In this document: positions 17,793 through 26,187 of the stretch, piece after piece
Layout of the letters: each line of letters begins with the position of its first letter
Position numbering within the stretch: the stretch's first letter is position 1
NCBI RefSeq assembly: GCF_000934545.1
Contig: NZ_CP010554.1
Location: 2,356,001-2,420,000 of the forward strand
DNA from: Rugosibacter aromaticivorans
GTDB taxonomy: Bacteria; Pseudomonadota; Gammaproteobacteria; Burkholderiales; Rhodocyclaceae
Direction of reading: 5' to 3'
DNA length: 64,000 bases
Program-made: the position numbers and the translations under genes
Notes under the pieces: model-generated
What the model was told of the DNA's origin: nothing
Database searches by the model: none
The model's input: the letters and a program-made list of their open reading frames with translations, nothing else

Positions 17793-18104
17793 ATGAGTTT
17801 TATCAAAGTGTGTCGAACCGACGACATCGCCAATGGCGGCATGCGTCGTGTCCTGCTGGCCAATGGCACCCCGGTGGCGATTTATCGTATCGGTGACGAT
17901 TTTTTTGCCACCTCCGACTACTGCACGCACGGCATCGCTTCGTTGACCGAAGGGGAACTGAAAGGAGACATCATCGAGTGTCCTTTTCACGGAGGAGCAT
18001 TTAATTGCCGTACAGGCGAGCCCGTAGAAACTCCGTGCACGATTCCCCTCGAGTGTTTTAAGGTGGACGTGCGGGATGGCGAGATATTTGTGGGTCGCGG
18101 TTGA
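17793..18104 (+). CDS. carAc: Rieske ferredoxin of carbazole dioxygenase
   Basis: A 103-residue single Rieske domain with ligands C44 and H46 (CTHGIAS) and C63 and H66 (CPFHGGAF). Such ferredoxins pass electrons from a reductase to the terminal oxygenase. A GGGAG lies about 13 bases before the ATG, a rather long spacing. It is the only redox partner encoded among the oxygenase genes, so it may serve CarAa and possibly the other two oxygenases. No ferredoxin reductase gene (carAd) follows; kup begins about 120 bp on. Confidence 0.9.
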   Translation: MSFIKVCRTDDIANGGMRRVLLANGTPVAIYRIGDDFFATSDYCTHGIASLTEGELKGDIIECPFHGGAFNCRTGEPVETPCTIPLECFKVDVRDGEIFVGRG

Positions 18105-18156
18105 AAGTTTTTCCGCAAGCGTAGTTATCGGGCACGCTGAGCCAAGCAAGATCACC

Positions 18157-18198
18157 AAAAAGTCTTGAGTCCGCTATTGGACGGCGCTGGCGACACGG
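18157..18198 (+). repeat. dispersed repeat, long form, upstream of kup
   Basis: AAAAAGTC (18157-18164), the 18-bp insert TTGAGTCCGCTATTGGAC (18165-18182), then GGCGCTGGCGACACGG (18183-18198). This is the second copy of the long form seen at 920-960. It marks the right-hand edge of the catabolic cluster and lies just before the kup start. Confidence 0.85.
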
Positions 18199-18221
18199 AG
18201 AAAAAAGCCGTTTCGCCTATA

Positions 18222-20153
18222 ATGAGACCGATGGTGCATAGCAACAACACAACTGAAACCCCGGGCAGCGCACACAACGTGTCAAGTACCCGCGCCCGCC
18301 TCATTACCACGGCTATCGCGGCCATGGGCGTGGTGTATGGCGACATCGGCACCAGCCCGCTTTACGCCATGAAAGAGGCCTTCAATGGCCCGCACGCGAT
18401 GGCAGTGACGCCAGAAAATATCCTCGGCATACTGTCGCTGATCTTCTGGGCGCTAACCATCACGGTCACCTTCAAATATGTAAAGTTCATCACCCGCGCC
18501 GATAACCGTGGTGAGGGCGGCATCATGGCGCTGACCGCGCTGGCCCTGCGTACCCGAGGCGCTAGTCCGCGCCTGCTATGGTTATTGTCTGGGGTGGGTA
18601 TCTTCGGTGCCGCGCTGTTTTATGGCGATGCGGTGATTACACCCGCAATGTCAGTGCTCTCGGCTGTCGAAGGGCTGGAAGTAGCAACACCGGTGTTTAA
18701 ACCCTATGTCGTTCCCCTCACCCTGATCATCCTGACCGGACTGTTTCTTGTCCAGCCACGCGGTACGGCGAGTCTCGGCGCATTATTCGGTCCGGTGATG
18801 CTATTCTGGTTCGGCACCCTGGGCACGCTTGGTGTGATAGGCATACTCAAGCATCCAGGCGTTCTGGCTGCCATGAACCCCTGGTATGCCATACATTTTT
18901 TTGCTGAAAACCGAGGCCACGGTTTCCTTGCGCTGGGTGCGGTGGTGCTGGCCATTACCGGCGGTGAAGCGCTGTATGCCGACATGGGCCATTTCGGCCG
19001 ACGGCCGATCAAATGGGCCTGGCTGGGTTATGTTTTTCCCTGTCTGTATCTCAACTATCTCGGCCAGGGCGCGTTGATTCTCGACAACCCTGCCGCAATC
19101 AAAAATCCCTTCTTTCTGCTAACGCCGGAAGAACTGCTCTATCCGATGGTAGCGCTGGCCACCGCAGCGACGATCATCGCCTCGCAGGCAGTCATATCGG
19201 GCGCTTTTTCACTGACCAGTCAGGCCATGCAACTCGGCTACTGCCCGCGCATTCAGGTCAAGTTCACCTCGGAGCATGAAAAAGGACAGATCTACATTCC
19301 CAATATCAACTGGTTGCTGCTCGTTGCCGTGATTGCTTTGGTGCTGGGTTTCAAAACCTCATCCAATCTTGCCGCAGCCTACGGCATTGCCGTGACGATG
19401 ACCATGATGCTCACCACGGTGCTCGCCTTCGTTGTGGTGCGTTCATTGTGGAACTGGAGCTGGCTTCAGGCGGGGCTCTTTCTTGCCTTTTTCATGGTGG
19501 TTGATCTCGCTTTTTTATCTGCCAACCTAGTGAAAGTGGCCGATGGCGGCTGGTTTCCACTGGTGCTGGGTCTGGGCGTTTTTATCCTGTTTTCCACCTG
19601 GCAACGCGGCCGCGCCCTGCTCTACAAAAAACTGCAACAGGATTCGATGCCACTGGACGCCTTCCTCAAAAGCCTTGAATATGGCGGCCCGCAGCGCGTT
19701 GTCGGCACAGGTATCTTCCTGACTCCCCAGCCTGACAGCGTACCGCGCGCCATGTTGCACAATTTGCTGCATAACAAGGTGCTGCACGAACGAGTGATTT
19801 TGCTCAACGTAAACATGCAGGATATTCCGCATGCCTCTGAGGCTGATCGCATACATGTGGAACATCTCCCGCAAGGCTTCTACCGCGTCATCTTGAATTA
19901 CGGCTTCAAGGACACGCCTGACATTCCCGCCGCGCTGGAACAAGTCGGACAGATGGGCATGGCACCCGTCGAGATGATGGAGACCTCGTTTTTCCTCGGC
20001 CGCGAAACCATCGTTCCGAATGCCGTGCCTGCCATGAATTTTTGGCGGCAGGTACTCTTCATGTGGATGTTCCGTAATGCAGACACGGCAACCGCCTACT
20101 TCAAAATACCCACCAACCGGGTGGTGGAACTCGGCACCCAGATCGAACTCTGA
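18222..20153 (+). CDS. kup: low-affinity potassium transport system protein Kup
   Basis: A KUP/HAK/KT potassium uptake permease of 643 residues with about twelve membrane segments. Signatures are VVYGDIGTSPLYAMKEAF near residue 35, GGIMALTALALR and FYGDAVITPAMSVLSAVEGL near 130. The cytoplasmic tail contains GTGIFLTPQPDSVPRAML and a C-terminal ETSFFLGRET. The ATG at 18222 is chosen; an open frame continues upstream to a TTG at 18165 but that part is the dispersed repeat. TATAAT occurs at 18218-18223, overlapping this ATG, so the ATG at 18231 on a leaderless transcript is another possibility. Confidence 0.93.
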   Translation: MRPMVHSNNTTETPGSAHNVSSTRARLITTAIAAMGVVYGDIGTSPLYAMKEAFNGPHAMAVTPENILGILSLIFWALTITVTFKYVKFITRADNRGEGGIMALTALALRTRGASPRLLWLLSGVGIFGAALFYGDAVITPAMSVLSAVEGLEVATPVFKPYVVPLTLIILTGLFLVQPRGTASLGALFGPVMLFWFGTLGTLGVIGILKHPGVLAAMNPWYAIHFFAENRGHGFLALGAVVLAITGGEALYADMGHFGRRPIKWAWLGYVFPCLYLNYLGQGALILDNPAAIKNPFFLLTPEELLYPMVALATAATIIASQAVISGAFSLTSQAMQLGYCPRIQVKFTSEHEKGQIYIPNINWLLLVAVIALVLGFKTSSNLAAAYGIAVTMTMMLTTVLAFVVVRSLWNWSWLQAGLFLAFFMVVDLAFLSANLVKVADGGWFPLVLGLGVFILFSTWQRGRALLYKKLQQDSMPLDAFLKSLEYGGPQRVVGTGIFLTPQPDSVPRAMLHNLLHNKVLHERVILLNVNMQDIPHASEADRIHVEHLPQGFYRVILNYGFKDTPDIPAALEQVGQMGMAPVEMMETSFFLGRETIVPNAVPAMNFWRQVLFMWMFRNADTATAYFKIPTNRVVELGTQIEL

Positions 20154-20192
20154 CGTGTTGCCCCCGCCTGCCAGGGAACAGAAACGCTGCGC

Positions 20193-20951
20193 ATGAACAT
20201 CAATATCAGCGAAGAAGCCGGCGTGCGCTATCTGCATTTTGGCTCCGGCTGGGTGCAGGGCGCCATGCGCATCGCGCGACCGTTTGCGCTGGAACTCGAC
20301 TACACGAAGGAAATGATGCTGCCGCTGCTATTGCATCCTGACGACTGGCCGCAGCGTGTACTGCTGGTGGGTCTTGGCGCAGGCTCGCTGTGCAAATTTC
20401 TGTGGCGCTACCGGCCCGAAGCCAGGCTCACGGTGGTTGAAATCGAACCACGCGTCGAAGCCGCAGCGCGACAATTTTTCAAGCTGCCGGATGACCCGCG
20501 GCGCATCCGCCTTCATTTTGCCGACGGGGCGGATTTCATGATTCAGTCCAAGCAACGCTATGACCTCATCCTGGTGGATGGCTTCGACAGCAACGCGCGC
20601 GCCGGCCGGCTCGACTCACTGCCGTTTTACCTCGACTGCAAAGCGCACCTGGCAGATGATGGACTGCTGTGCGCCAATCTGCTGGCGCGCCGCAAAAACT
20701 TCAGCCACAGCATCAAGCAAATCGAAGCCGCTTTTGACGATCATGTCATCGTCGTGCCATCACGCGATGAAGGCAATGCTATCGCTGTGGCCTCGGCAAA
20801 CCAGTCTAACGCCGTATCACCAGCACCGATTTTTACCGAACTACAAGCCGCCGCACAGCATTTGCGCCAAGCCACGCACCTCAATTTACTACCCATGCTG
20901 GCGAACCTTGCCGCGTCTGGCCATTTCAAGGATGGCATGTTGCAGTTCTAA
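20193..20951 (+). CDS. spermidine synthase-like methyltransferase-fold protein
   Basis: A 252-residue protein with the Rossmann AdoMet-type core: VLLVGLGAGSLCKFLW near residue 58, LTVVEIEPRVEAAARQFF near 79, and YDLILVDGFDSNARAG near 122. This is the spermine/spermidine synthase superfamily; the N-terminal beta-domain of true SpeE is reduced. Similar short proteins are common in betaproteobacteria and have no proven reaction. It follows kup by 39 bp and may be cotranscribed. Near its end, NAVSPAPIFTE is encoded across an antisense copy of the dispersed repeat (20810-20834). Confidence 0.8.
   Translation: MNINISEEAGVRYLHFGSGWVQGAMRIARPFALELDYTKEMMLPLLLHPDDWPQRVLLVGLGAGSLCKFLWRYRPEARLTVVEIEPRVEAAARQFFKLPDDPRRIRLHFADGADFMIQSKQRYDLILVDGFDSNARAGRLDSLPFYLDCKAHLADDGLLCANLLARRKNFSHSIKQIEAAFDDHVIVVPSRDEGNAIAVASANQSNAVSPAPIFTELQAAAQHLRQATHLNLLPMLANLAASGHFKDGMLQF
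20810..20834 (-). repeat. dispersed repeat inside the spermidine-synthase-like gene
   Basis: Read on the minus strand this is AAAAATCGGTGCTGG followed by TGATACGGCG, with two differences from the consensus core. It is antisense to the gene and gives the peptide AVSPAPIF, close to VSPAPSS in scpA, where another antisense copy is read. Confidence 0.75.
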
Positions 20952-21023
20952 TCTGCCCATCCTTCAACAGGGAATAAGCATTCCATTTTTTCTTGGTTAG
21001 TTTTTCAGTGCTCGGGCGCTACA

Positions 21024-21056
21024 GTTCCTTTCCGAAAATTTATTCACGAAAGGAAC
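21024..21056 (+). promoter_or_regulatory. hairpin that would mask the sbp ribosome binding site
   Basis: GTTCCTTTC (21024-21032) and its exact complement GAAAGGAAC (21048-21056) are separated by 15 bases. The right arm contains the Shine-Dalgarno AAAGGAA, just before the ATG at 21060. In the mRNA the stem would hide the ribosome binding site, suggesting control of sulfate-binding protein synthesis. A protein operator is the alternative reading. Confidence 0.6.
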
Positions 21057-21059
21057 ATC

Positions 21060-22064
21060 ATGCTTCGACCTCTAGCGATTGCCGGCCTGCTCGGCATCTC
21101 CCTGTTCACCGTCACCGCAACCCGTGCAGCAGATATCTCGCTGCTCAATGTTTCTTACGACCCGACGCGCGAGCTGTATCAGGAATTCAACGCCGCCTTC
21201 GCCAAACAGTGGAAAGCCAAGACCGGCGACACCGTCACTATCAATCAATCCCACGGCGGCTCTGGCAAACAGGCCCGCGCGGTAATTGACGGACTCGAAG
21301 CCGATGTTGTCACCCTGGCATTGGCCTACGATGTTGACGCGCTGCACGACAAGGCGCAACTGATTCCCGCCGACTGGCAAAAACGCCTGCCGCACAATTC
21401 GGCACCCTACACATCGACCATCGTTTTTCTGGTGCGCAAGGGCAACCCGAAAGCTATCCGCGACTGGAACGATCTCGTCAAGCCGGATATTGGCGTGATC
21501 ACGCCGAATCCAAAAACCTCTGGCGGCGCACGCTGGAACTATCTCGCGGCCTGGGCTTACGCGCTCAAACAGCCGGGCGGCAGCGAGGCGACAGCCAGAG
21601 CATTTGTCAAGAAACTCTTTGCCAACGTCAAGGTGCTGGATTCCGGCGCGCGCGGCTCGACCACCACCTTTGTCGAACGCGGTATCGGCGACGTGCTGCT
21701 GGCCTGGGAAAACGAAGCCTATCTGGCCGTCAAGGAGCTTGGTCCGGACAAGTTTGAAATTGTGACGCCATCGCTGTCCATCCTTGCCGAACCACCTGTC
21801 AGCATCGTCGACAAATTTGTCGACAAGCACGGCACGCGCAAGGTAGCGAGCGCCTATCTTGAGTCTCTCTATTCACCCGAAGGCCAGGAAATCGCCGGCA
21901 AAAACTACTACCGCCCGACGGACAAAAAGATTGCCGCCCAATATGCCAAACAGTTCGCGCCGGTGAAACTCATCACCATCGACGAGGTGTTTGGTGGCTG
22001 GCAGAAAGCCCAGAAAACCCACTTTGCCGATGGCGGCACCTTTGATCAGATCAGCGTGCGTTAA
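21060..22064 (+). CDS. sbp: sulfate ABC transporter, periplasmic binding protein
   Basis: A 334-residue periplasmic sulfate/thiosulfate-binding protein. The N-terminus ([20 protein letters not shown], cleavage probably after ATRA) is a Sec signal. Family marks are [46 protein letters not shown] and AWENEAYLA. It feeds the CysT/CysW/CysA transporter encoded 1.5 kb downstream, with a porin gene between them. Whether it is Sbp or CysP in ligand preference cannot be decided here. Confidence 0.92.
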   Translation: MLRPLAIAGLLGISLFTVTATRAADISLLNVSYDPTRELYQEFNAAFAKQWKAKTGDTVTINQSHGGSGKQARAVIDGLEADVVTLALAYDVDALHDKAQLIPADWQKRLPHNSAPYTSTIVFLVRKGNPKAIRDWNDLVKPDIGVITPNPKTSGGARWNYLAAWAYALKQPGGSEATARAFVKKLFANVKVLDSGARGSTTTFVERGIGDVLLAWENEAYLAVKELGPDKFEIVTPSLSILAEPPVSIVDKFVDKHGTRKVASAYLESLYSPEGQEIAGKNYYRPTDKKIAAQYAKQFAPVKLITIDEVFGGWQKAQKTHFADGGTFDQISVR

Positions 22065-22098
22065 GCCTGTTGCAACTCCGCGCAGACGGTAATTAGAC

Positions 22099-22129
22099 AA
22101 AAGTCACCGTCTCACCAGCGCCGACTTTT
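22099..22129. terminator. terminator-like hairpin formed by a dispersed repeat, after sbp
   Basis: AAAAGTC (22099-22105) pairs with GACTTTT (22123-22129) around a 17-nt loop. The right part, read on the minus strand, is the dispersed repeat: AAAAGTCGGCGCTGG then TGAGACGGTG. It lies 35 bp after the sbp stop and could end transcription before the porin gene, although the stem is short. Confidence 0.6.
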
Positions 22130-22200
22130 CGGCCCGCGTCAAACCTCTTTCAACCCTGATCATTTTTTAATCGCAGTACTTTTTTAAATCAGGAGAAATC

Positions 22201-23406
22201 ATGCAACAAAAAATCATCGCCCTGGCCATCGCCGGTCTTGCCGGTACTTCATTCGCCCAATCCAATGTGACCATCTACGGCGTCGCCGATGCGACGTTCG
22301 ATGTCATCAACGTAAGCGGTGGCGGCACCCCCGCCCTCTCTGCCAATACCCCCGGTTTCACCCGCGTATCGACCAACGGCTCACGCATCGGCTTCAAGGG
22401 CACGGAAAGCTTGGGCAATAGCCTGACCGTCCTGTTCCAGTTCGAATCCAACGCCAACTTTGACACAGGCGGCGCGCTCGGCACCAGCCGCGACAGCTTT
22501 GTCGGCCTGTCCGGCGAGTTCGGCAAGGTGATTCTCGGCAACCTGACCGGCCCGACCCGCGCGCTGGCTGCTACGCTGGACGTCAATGCCGGCAACGATG
22601 GCACCGGCACCAACAATGCCATCGTCGGCAAGCTGGGCGGTGCACTCTCTAGCGGTGGCACGCCAGCCTTTGCCACCCGATCAGCGACGACCTCCTCGCT
22701 GTTCGATACCCGTTTCACCAATTCCATCGCTTATATTTCACCTCCGTTCTCTGGCCTGCAGGCGACCGCCCTGTATGTGGCCAATGAAAACAAAGTGGAC
22801 ACACTCCCACCCGCCGCCAAGGTCAACACCTCGGCCTATGACCTGGGCCTGAACTACAACAACGGCCCCGTCCTGGTCGGTTTGACCTACGCCACTGTGT
22901 CGGAAAAGAACGATGTGGCAGCCTCCGCCCCTTTTGGTTCTGGCGGCTTTAAAGCCCTCCTCGGCTCTGACCAGAAACTCAAGGAGATCCGTCTGGGCGG
23001 CATCTACGACTTCGGCAACGTCACTTTGCGCGCACTGTATGCCCGCACCAAGGCTGATGGCAGCCTTGCTGAACTCAAGCAGAATGTTTGGGGTTTAGGT
23101 GGCACCTACAACGTGACAGCCAATGGCAAGCTCACGGCGCAGTACTACCGCGCCAATGACCTGGATGGTAACGGTACCGGCGTCGGCAGCCTCGACAACA
23201 CCGGTGCCAAGTTCTACTCGCTGGGTTATGAACACAGCCTGTCCAAGCGCACCCTGCTGAAGGCCAACTACGCCTACCTTAAGAACGACGACAAGACCTC
23301 CACCAATGGCGGTGGCGGTTACGACTTCGGCAAGAACTCCTCGGGGTTTGCCGGCGATGACATCAAGGTGTCCGGCCTGCAAGTCGGGCTGCGGCATTCG
23401 TTCTGA
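22201..23406 (+). CDS. outer-membrane porin, betaproteobacterial trimeric type
   Basis: A 401-residue 16-stranded beta-barrel porin. The signal peptide MQQKIIALAIAGLAGTSFAQ is followed by SNVTIYGVADATFDV, the classic opening of these porins. SRIGFKGTESLGNSLTVLFQ and SFVGLSGEFGKVILGN are conserved, and the chain ends in phenylalanine (GLRHSF), as expected for insertion by BAM. An AGGAG site precedes the ATG. Its position between sbp and cysTWA suggests it admits sulfate or sulfonates, but porin selectivity cannot be read from sequence. Confidence 0.92.
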   Translation: MQQKIIALAIAGLAGTSFAQSNVTIYGVADATFDVINVSGGGTPALSANTPGFTRVSTNGSRIGFKGTESLGNSLTVLFQFESNANFDTGGALGTSRDSFVGLSGEFGKVILGNLTGPTRALAATLDVNAGNDGTGTNNAIVGKLGGALSSGGTPAFATRSATTSSLFDTRFTNSIAYISPPFSGLQATALYVANENKVDTLPPAAKVNTSAYDLGLNYNNGPVLVGLTYATVSEKNDVAASAPFGSGGFKALLGSDQKLKEIRLGGIYDFGNVTLRALYARTKADGSLAELKQNVWGLGGTYNVTANGKLTAQYYRANDLDGNGTGVGSLDNTGAKFYSLGYEHSLSKRTLLKANYAYLKNDDKTSTNGGGGYDFGKNSSGFAGDDIKVSGLQVGLRHSF

Positions 23407-23448
23407 GACCCATGCAAATCTGCCACTAGCAAGATTTAGCGTCTACTC

Positions 23449-23479
23449 AAAGTCGCCGTATCACCAGCGCCGACTTTTT
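23449..23479. terminator. terminator-like hairpin formed by a dispersed repeat, after the porin gene
   Basis: AAAGTCG (23449-23455) pairs with CGACTTT (23471-23477); after a C/C mismatch an inner CG/CG pair extends the stem, and five Ts end the right arm. On the minus strand it reads as the dispersed repeat, AAAAGTCGGCGCTGG then TGATACGGCG. It lies 42 bp after the porin stop and is the best terminator candidate of the repeat copies. Confidence 0.7.
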
Positions 23480-23572
23480 CTACTTTGCATATAAGCAAAG
23501 CAGAAATATGTATTTCCGCTTTGCAGCGCAAATTCCTAGACTACGCACCATTGTCATCGCAGGAATTTCGCA

Positions 23573-24436
23573 ATGCCCACTTTGTCTCATCTCATCACCC
23601 GTCGACATCAGGTGTTACCGGGCTTTGGCCTCACGCTCGGCTTCACGCTGGTTTATCTATCGCTGATCGTCCTGTTGCCGCTATCAGCCGTGGTGTTCAA
23701 AACGCTATCGCTGACATTTGCGCAGTTCTGGGAGATTGTCACCGCGCCGCGCGTGCTGGCGTCCTATAAGCTTTCATTCGGCGCATCGCTACTCGCTGCG
23801 GGGATCAATACCGTCTTCGGCCTGCTACTCGCTTGGTCGCTGGTGCGCTATCGTTTTCCGGGCAGGAAGCTGGTGGATGCGCTGATTGATCTGCCTTTCA
23901 CCCTGCCCACCGCCGTTGCCGGCATTGCCCTGACAGCCCTGTATGCCGGTAATGGCTGGCTCGGCAAACTGCTGGAACCCTACGGCATCAAGGTGGCCTT
24001 CACGCCGCTGGGCGTGCTGGTGGCACTGGTCTTCATCGGTCTGCCCTTCGTTGTGCGCACTGTGCAACCGATTCTGGAAGACCTCGAACTGGAACTCGAA
24101 GAAGCGGCCACTTGCCTCGGCGCCCATCGCTGGCAGATTATCCGCCTGGTCATCCTGCCCGCGCTGACACCCGCGCTGTTGACCGGTTTCGCGCTGGCTT
24201 TCGCACGTGCGGTCGGCGAATATGGTTCTGTCATTTTCATTGCCGGCAACATTCCCATGGTTTCCGAAATCACACCGCTGATGATCATCACCAAGCTCGA
24301 ACAATATGATTACACCGGCGCCACCGCCATCGCGCTGGTGATGCTGGGAGCGTCTTTCTCCCTGCTGCTGGTGATCAACAGCCTGCAAAGCTGGAGTGCT
24401 GCGAGCAGTTCATCCACTGACGGGAGGAAAACCTGA
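23573..24436 (+). CDS. cysT: sulfate/thiosulfate ABC transporter permease CysT (CysU)
   Basis: An inner-membrane permease of 287 residues with about six membrane segments. The ABC permease EAA loop is [20 protein letters not shown] near residue 170. [19 protein letters not shown] and [17 protein letters not shown] are typical of CysT. It pairs with CysW to form the channel. The cysW start overlaps this stop by one base (TGATG), so the two subunits are coupled. Confidence 0.93.
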   Translation: MPTLSHLITRRHQVLPGFGLTLGFTLVYLSLIVLLPLSAVVFKTLSLTFAQFWEIVTAPRVLASYKLSFGASLLAAGINTVFGLLLAWSLVRYRFPGRKLVDALIDLPFTLPTAVAGIALTALYAGNGWLGKLLEPYGIKVAFTPLGVLVALVFIGLPFVVRTVQPILEDLELELEEAATCLGAHRWQIIRLVILPALTPALLTGFALAFARAVGEYGSVIFIAGNIPMVSEITPLMIITKLEQYDYTGATAIALVMLGASFSLLLVINSLQSWSAASSSSTDGRKT

Positions 24437-25335
24437 TGGCAGAGTTTGCAAACAGTGTTGCAAGCGGTGTTGCCCCTGCCGTGCACGCCGCCTCCGGCGC
24501 TAGCCGTGATTACCAGGCCGGCCCTGCCACGCGTGAAGCGCCGTGGGTACGCTACACCCTGCTGACACTGGCACTGGGGTTCTTCGCCCTGTTTTTACTG
24601 ATGCCGCTGTTTGCCGTATTTACCGAAGCGCTGCGCAAGGGCTGGAGCGTGTATTTCGCCGCGCTGGTAGAACCGGATGCGCTCTCGGCCATGCGCCTGA
24701 CCTTGCTGGCGGCGGCTATTTCTGTGCCGTTGAATCTGGTATTCGGCATCTCTGCGGCTTGGGCTATCGCCAAGTTCGAATTCCGGGGCAAACAGTTTCT
24801 GATTACCCTGATCGATCTGCCATTTTCTGTTTCACCCGTCGTTGCCGGTTTGATCTATGTCCTGATCTTCGGTGCCCAGGGCTGGTTCGGCTCATGGTTC
24901 GGGGATCACGACATTCGCATTATTTTTGCCGTGCCCGGCATCGTGCTGGCAACCCTCTTTGTCACTTTTCCGTTTGTCGCGCGCGAACTGATCCCGCTGA
25001 TGGATGCCCAGGGGCGCGACGAGGAAGAAGCGGCAACGGTGCTGGGCGCTTCCGGCTGGCAGACCTTCTGGCACGTGACGCTGCCCAATGTGAAATGGGG
25101 CCTGCTGTATGGCGTGATTCTCTGCAACGCGCGCGCGATGGGAGAGTTCGGCGCAGTATCCGTAGTTTCCGGCCATATCCGTGGTCAAACCAATACGCTG
25201 CCCTTGCAAGTTGAGATTCTTTACAACGAATACAACTTTGCAGCGGCGTTTGCCGTGGCTTCGCTGCTGGCATTGCTGGCACTGGTCACACTGGCGCTGA
25301 AAACCACTATCGAATGGCATCAGACTGCTGCATAG
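24436..25335 (+). CDS. cysW: sulfate/thiosulfate ABC transporter permease CysW
   Basis: The second permease subunit, 299 residues. The EAA loop is [20 protein letters not shown] near residue 195, and [20 protein letters not shown] is the CysW signature. An N-terminal tail of about 30 polar residues ([20 protein letters not shown]) precedes the first membrane segment. It is translated from an ATG overlapping the cysT stop and is followed by cysA after 17 bp. Confidence 0.93.
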   Translation: MAEFANSVASGVAPAVHAASGASRDYQAGPATREAPWVRYTLLTLALGFFALFLLMPLFAVFTEALRKGWSVYFAALVEPDALSAMRLTLLAAAISVPLNLVFGISAAWAIAKFEFRGKQFLITLIDLPFSVSPVVAGLIYVLIFGAQGWFGSWFGDHDIRIIFAVPGIVLATLFVTFPFVARELIPLMDAQGRDEEEAATVLGASGWQTFWHVTLPNVKWGLLYGVILCNARAMGEFGAVSVVSGHIRGQTNTLPLQVEILYNEYNFAAAFAVASLLALLALVTLALKTTIEWHQTAA

Positions 25336-25352
25336 TCAACGGAGCAAACGAC

Positions 25353-26159
25353 ATGAGTATTGAAGTACGCAATATCCGCAAAGCCTTCGGCACCTTCGAG
25401 GCGCTGGATGATGTCTCACTGGAATTTCCCAGTGGCGAACTGGTGGCTTTGCTGGGTCCTTCCGGTTGCGGCAAAACCACGCTGCTGCGCATCATCGCCG
25501 GGTTGGAATCTGCCGATTCAGGCACAGTGTTTCTCGAAGGCGAAGACGCTTCAGCCACGCATGTGCGCGAACGCCAGGTCGGCTTTGTTTTTCAGCATTA
25601 CGCGTTGTTCCGCCACATGACTGTGTTTGAGAACATTGCCTTTGGTCTGCGCGTAAAGCCGCGCCGCCAGCGTCCGGCCGAAGCCGAGATTCATCGCAAA
25701 GTGCATAGCCTGCTGAATCTGGTGCAACTCGACTGGCTGGCCGACCGCTACCCGGCGCAACTCTCCGGCGGCCAGCGCCAGCGCATCGCCCTGGCGCGCG
25801 CACTCGCCGTCGAACCGCGCGTGCTGCTGCTCGATGAACCCTTCGGCGCGCTGGACGCCAAAGTACGCAAGGAATTGCGCCAGTGGCTGCGCCGCCTGCA
25901 TGACGAGCTGCACATCACCAGCATTTTTGTCACGCATGATCAGGAAGAAGCGCTGGAGGTGGCAGACCGCGTGGTCGTGATGAATCATGGCCGCGTTGAA
26001 CAGATAGGCATACCGCAAACCGTCGTCGAGCAACCCGCCACGCCGTTTGTCGCCGACTTCATCAACCTGGACGACCACGGCCCCGACTGGCTGGTGGCCG
26101 CGCGCTTGAAGCATCGAGGCTACGCACTCCAGGCAATTAATGACAAACTGCGCGCGTGA
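25353..26159 (+). CDS. cysA: sulfate ABC transporter ATP-binding protein, short form
   Basis: The transporter ATPase. Walker A is GPSGCGKTT near residue 37, the signature is [15 protein letters not shown] near 134, Walker B is [14 protein letters not shown] near 155, and the H-loop is [13 protein letters not shown] ([16 protein letters not shown]). The ATG at 25353 has GGAG upstream. It is only 268 residues, against about 350 for typical CysA: the C-terminal TOBE/regulatory domain is missing after [12 protein letters not shown], and the tail [16 protein letters not shown] looks unrelated. The stop codon lies within a perfect 19-bp palindrome, which may mark the truncation. Confidence 0.9.
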   Translation: MSIEVRNIRKAFGTFEALDDVSLEFPSGELVALLGPSGCGKTTLLRIIAGLESADSGTVFLEGEDASATHVRERQVGFVFQHYALFRHMTVFENIAFGLRVKPRRQRPAEAEIHRKVHSLLNLVQLDWLADRYPAQLSGGQRQRIALARALAVEPRVLLLDEPFGALDAKVRKELRQWLRRLHDELHITSIFVTHDQEEALEVADRVVVMNHGRVEQIGIPQTVVEQPATPFVADFINLDDHGPDWLVAARLKHRGYALQAINDKLRA

Positions 26160-26170
26160 CAGTCACGCGC
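26152..26170. promoter_or_regulatory. perfect palindrome between cysA and cysB
   Basis: GCGCGTGAC (26152-26160), a single A, then GTCACGCGC (26162-26170). It spans the cysA stop codon and ends 18 bp before the cysB start. A one-base loop is unfavourable for an RNA hairpin, so a protein-binding operator (for instance autoregulation by CysB) or a recombination scar is more likely. Confidence 0.5.
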
Positions 26171-26187
26171 TAGAGAGTAGGGATATC

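Noticed and set aside
18165-18221. TTG start for kup giving 19 extra residues
   Set aside because: The extra part is the dispersed repeat and has no equivalent in Kup proteins.
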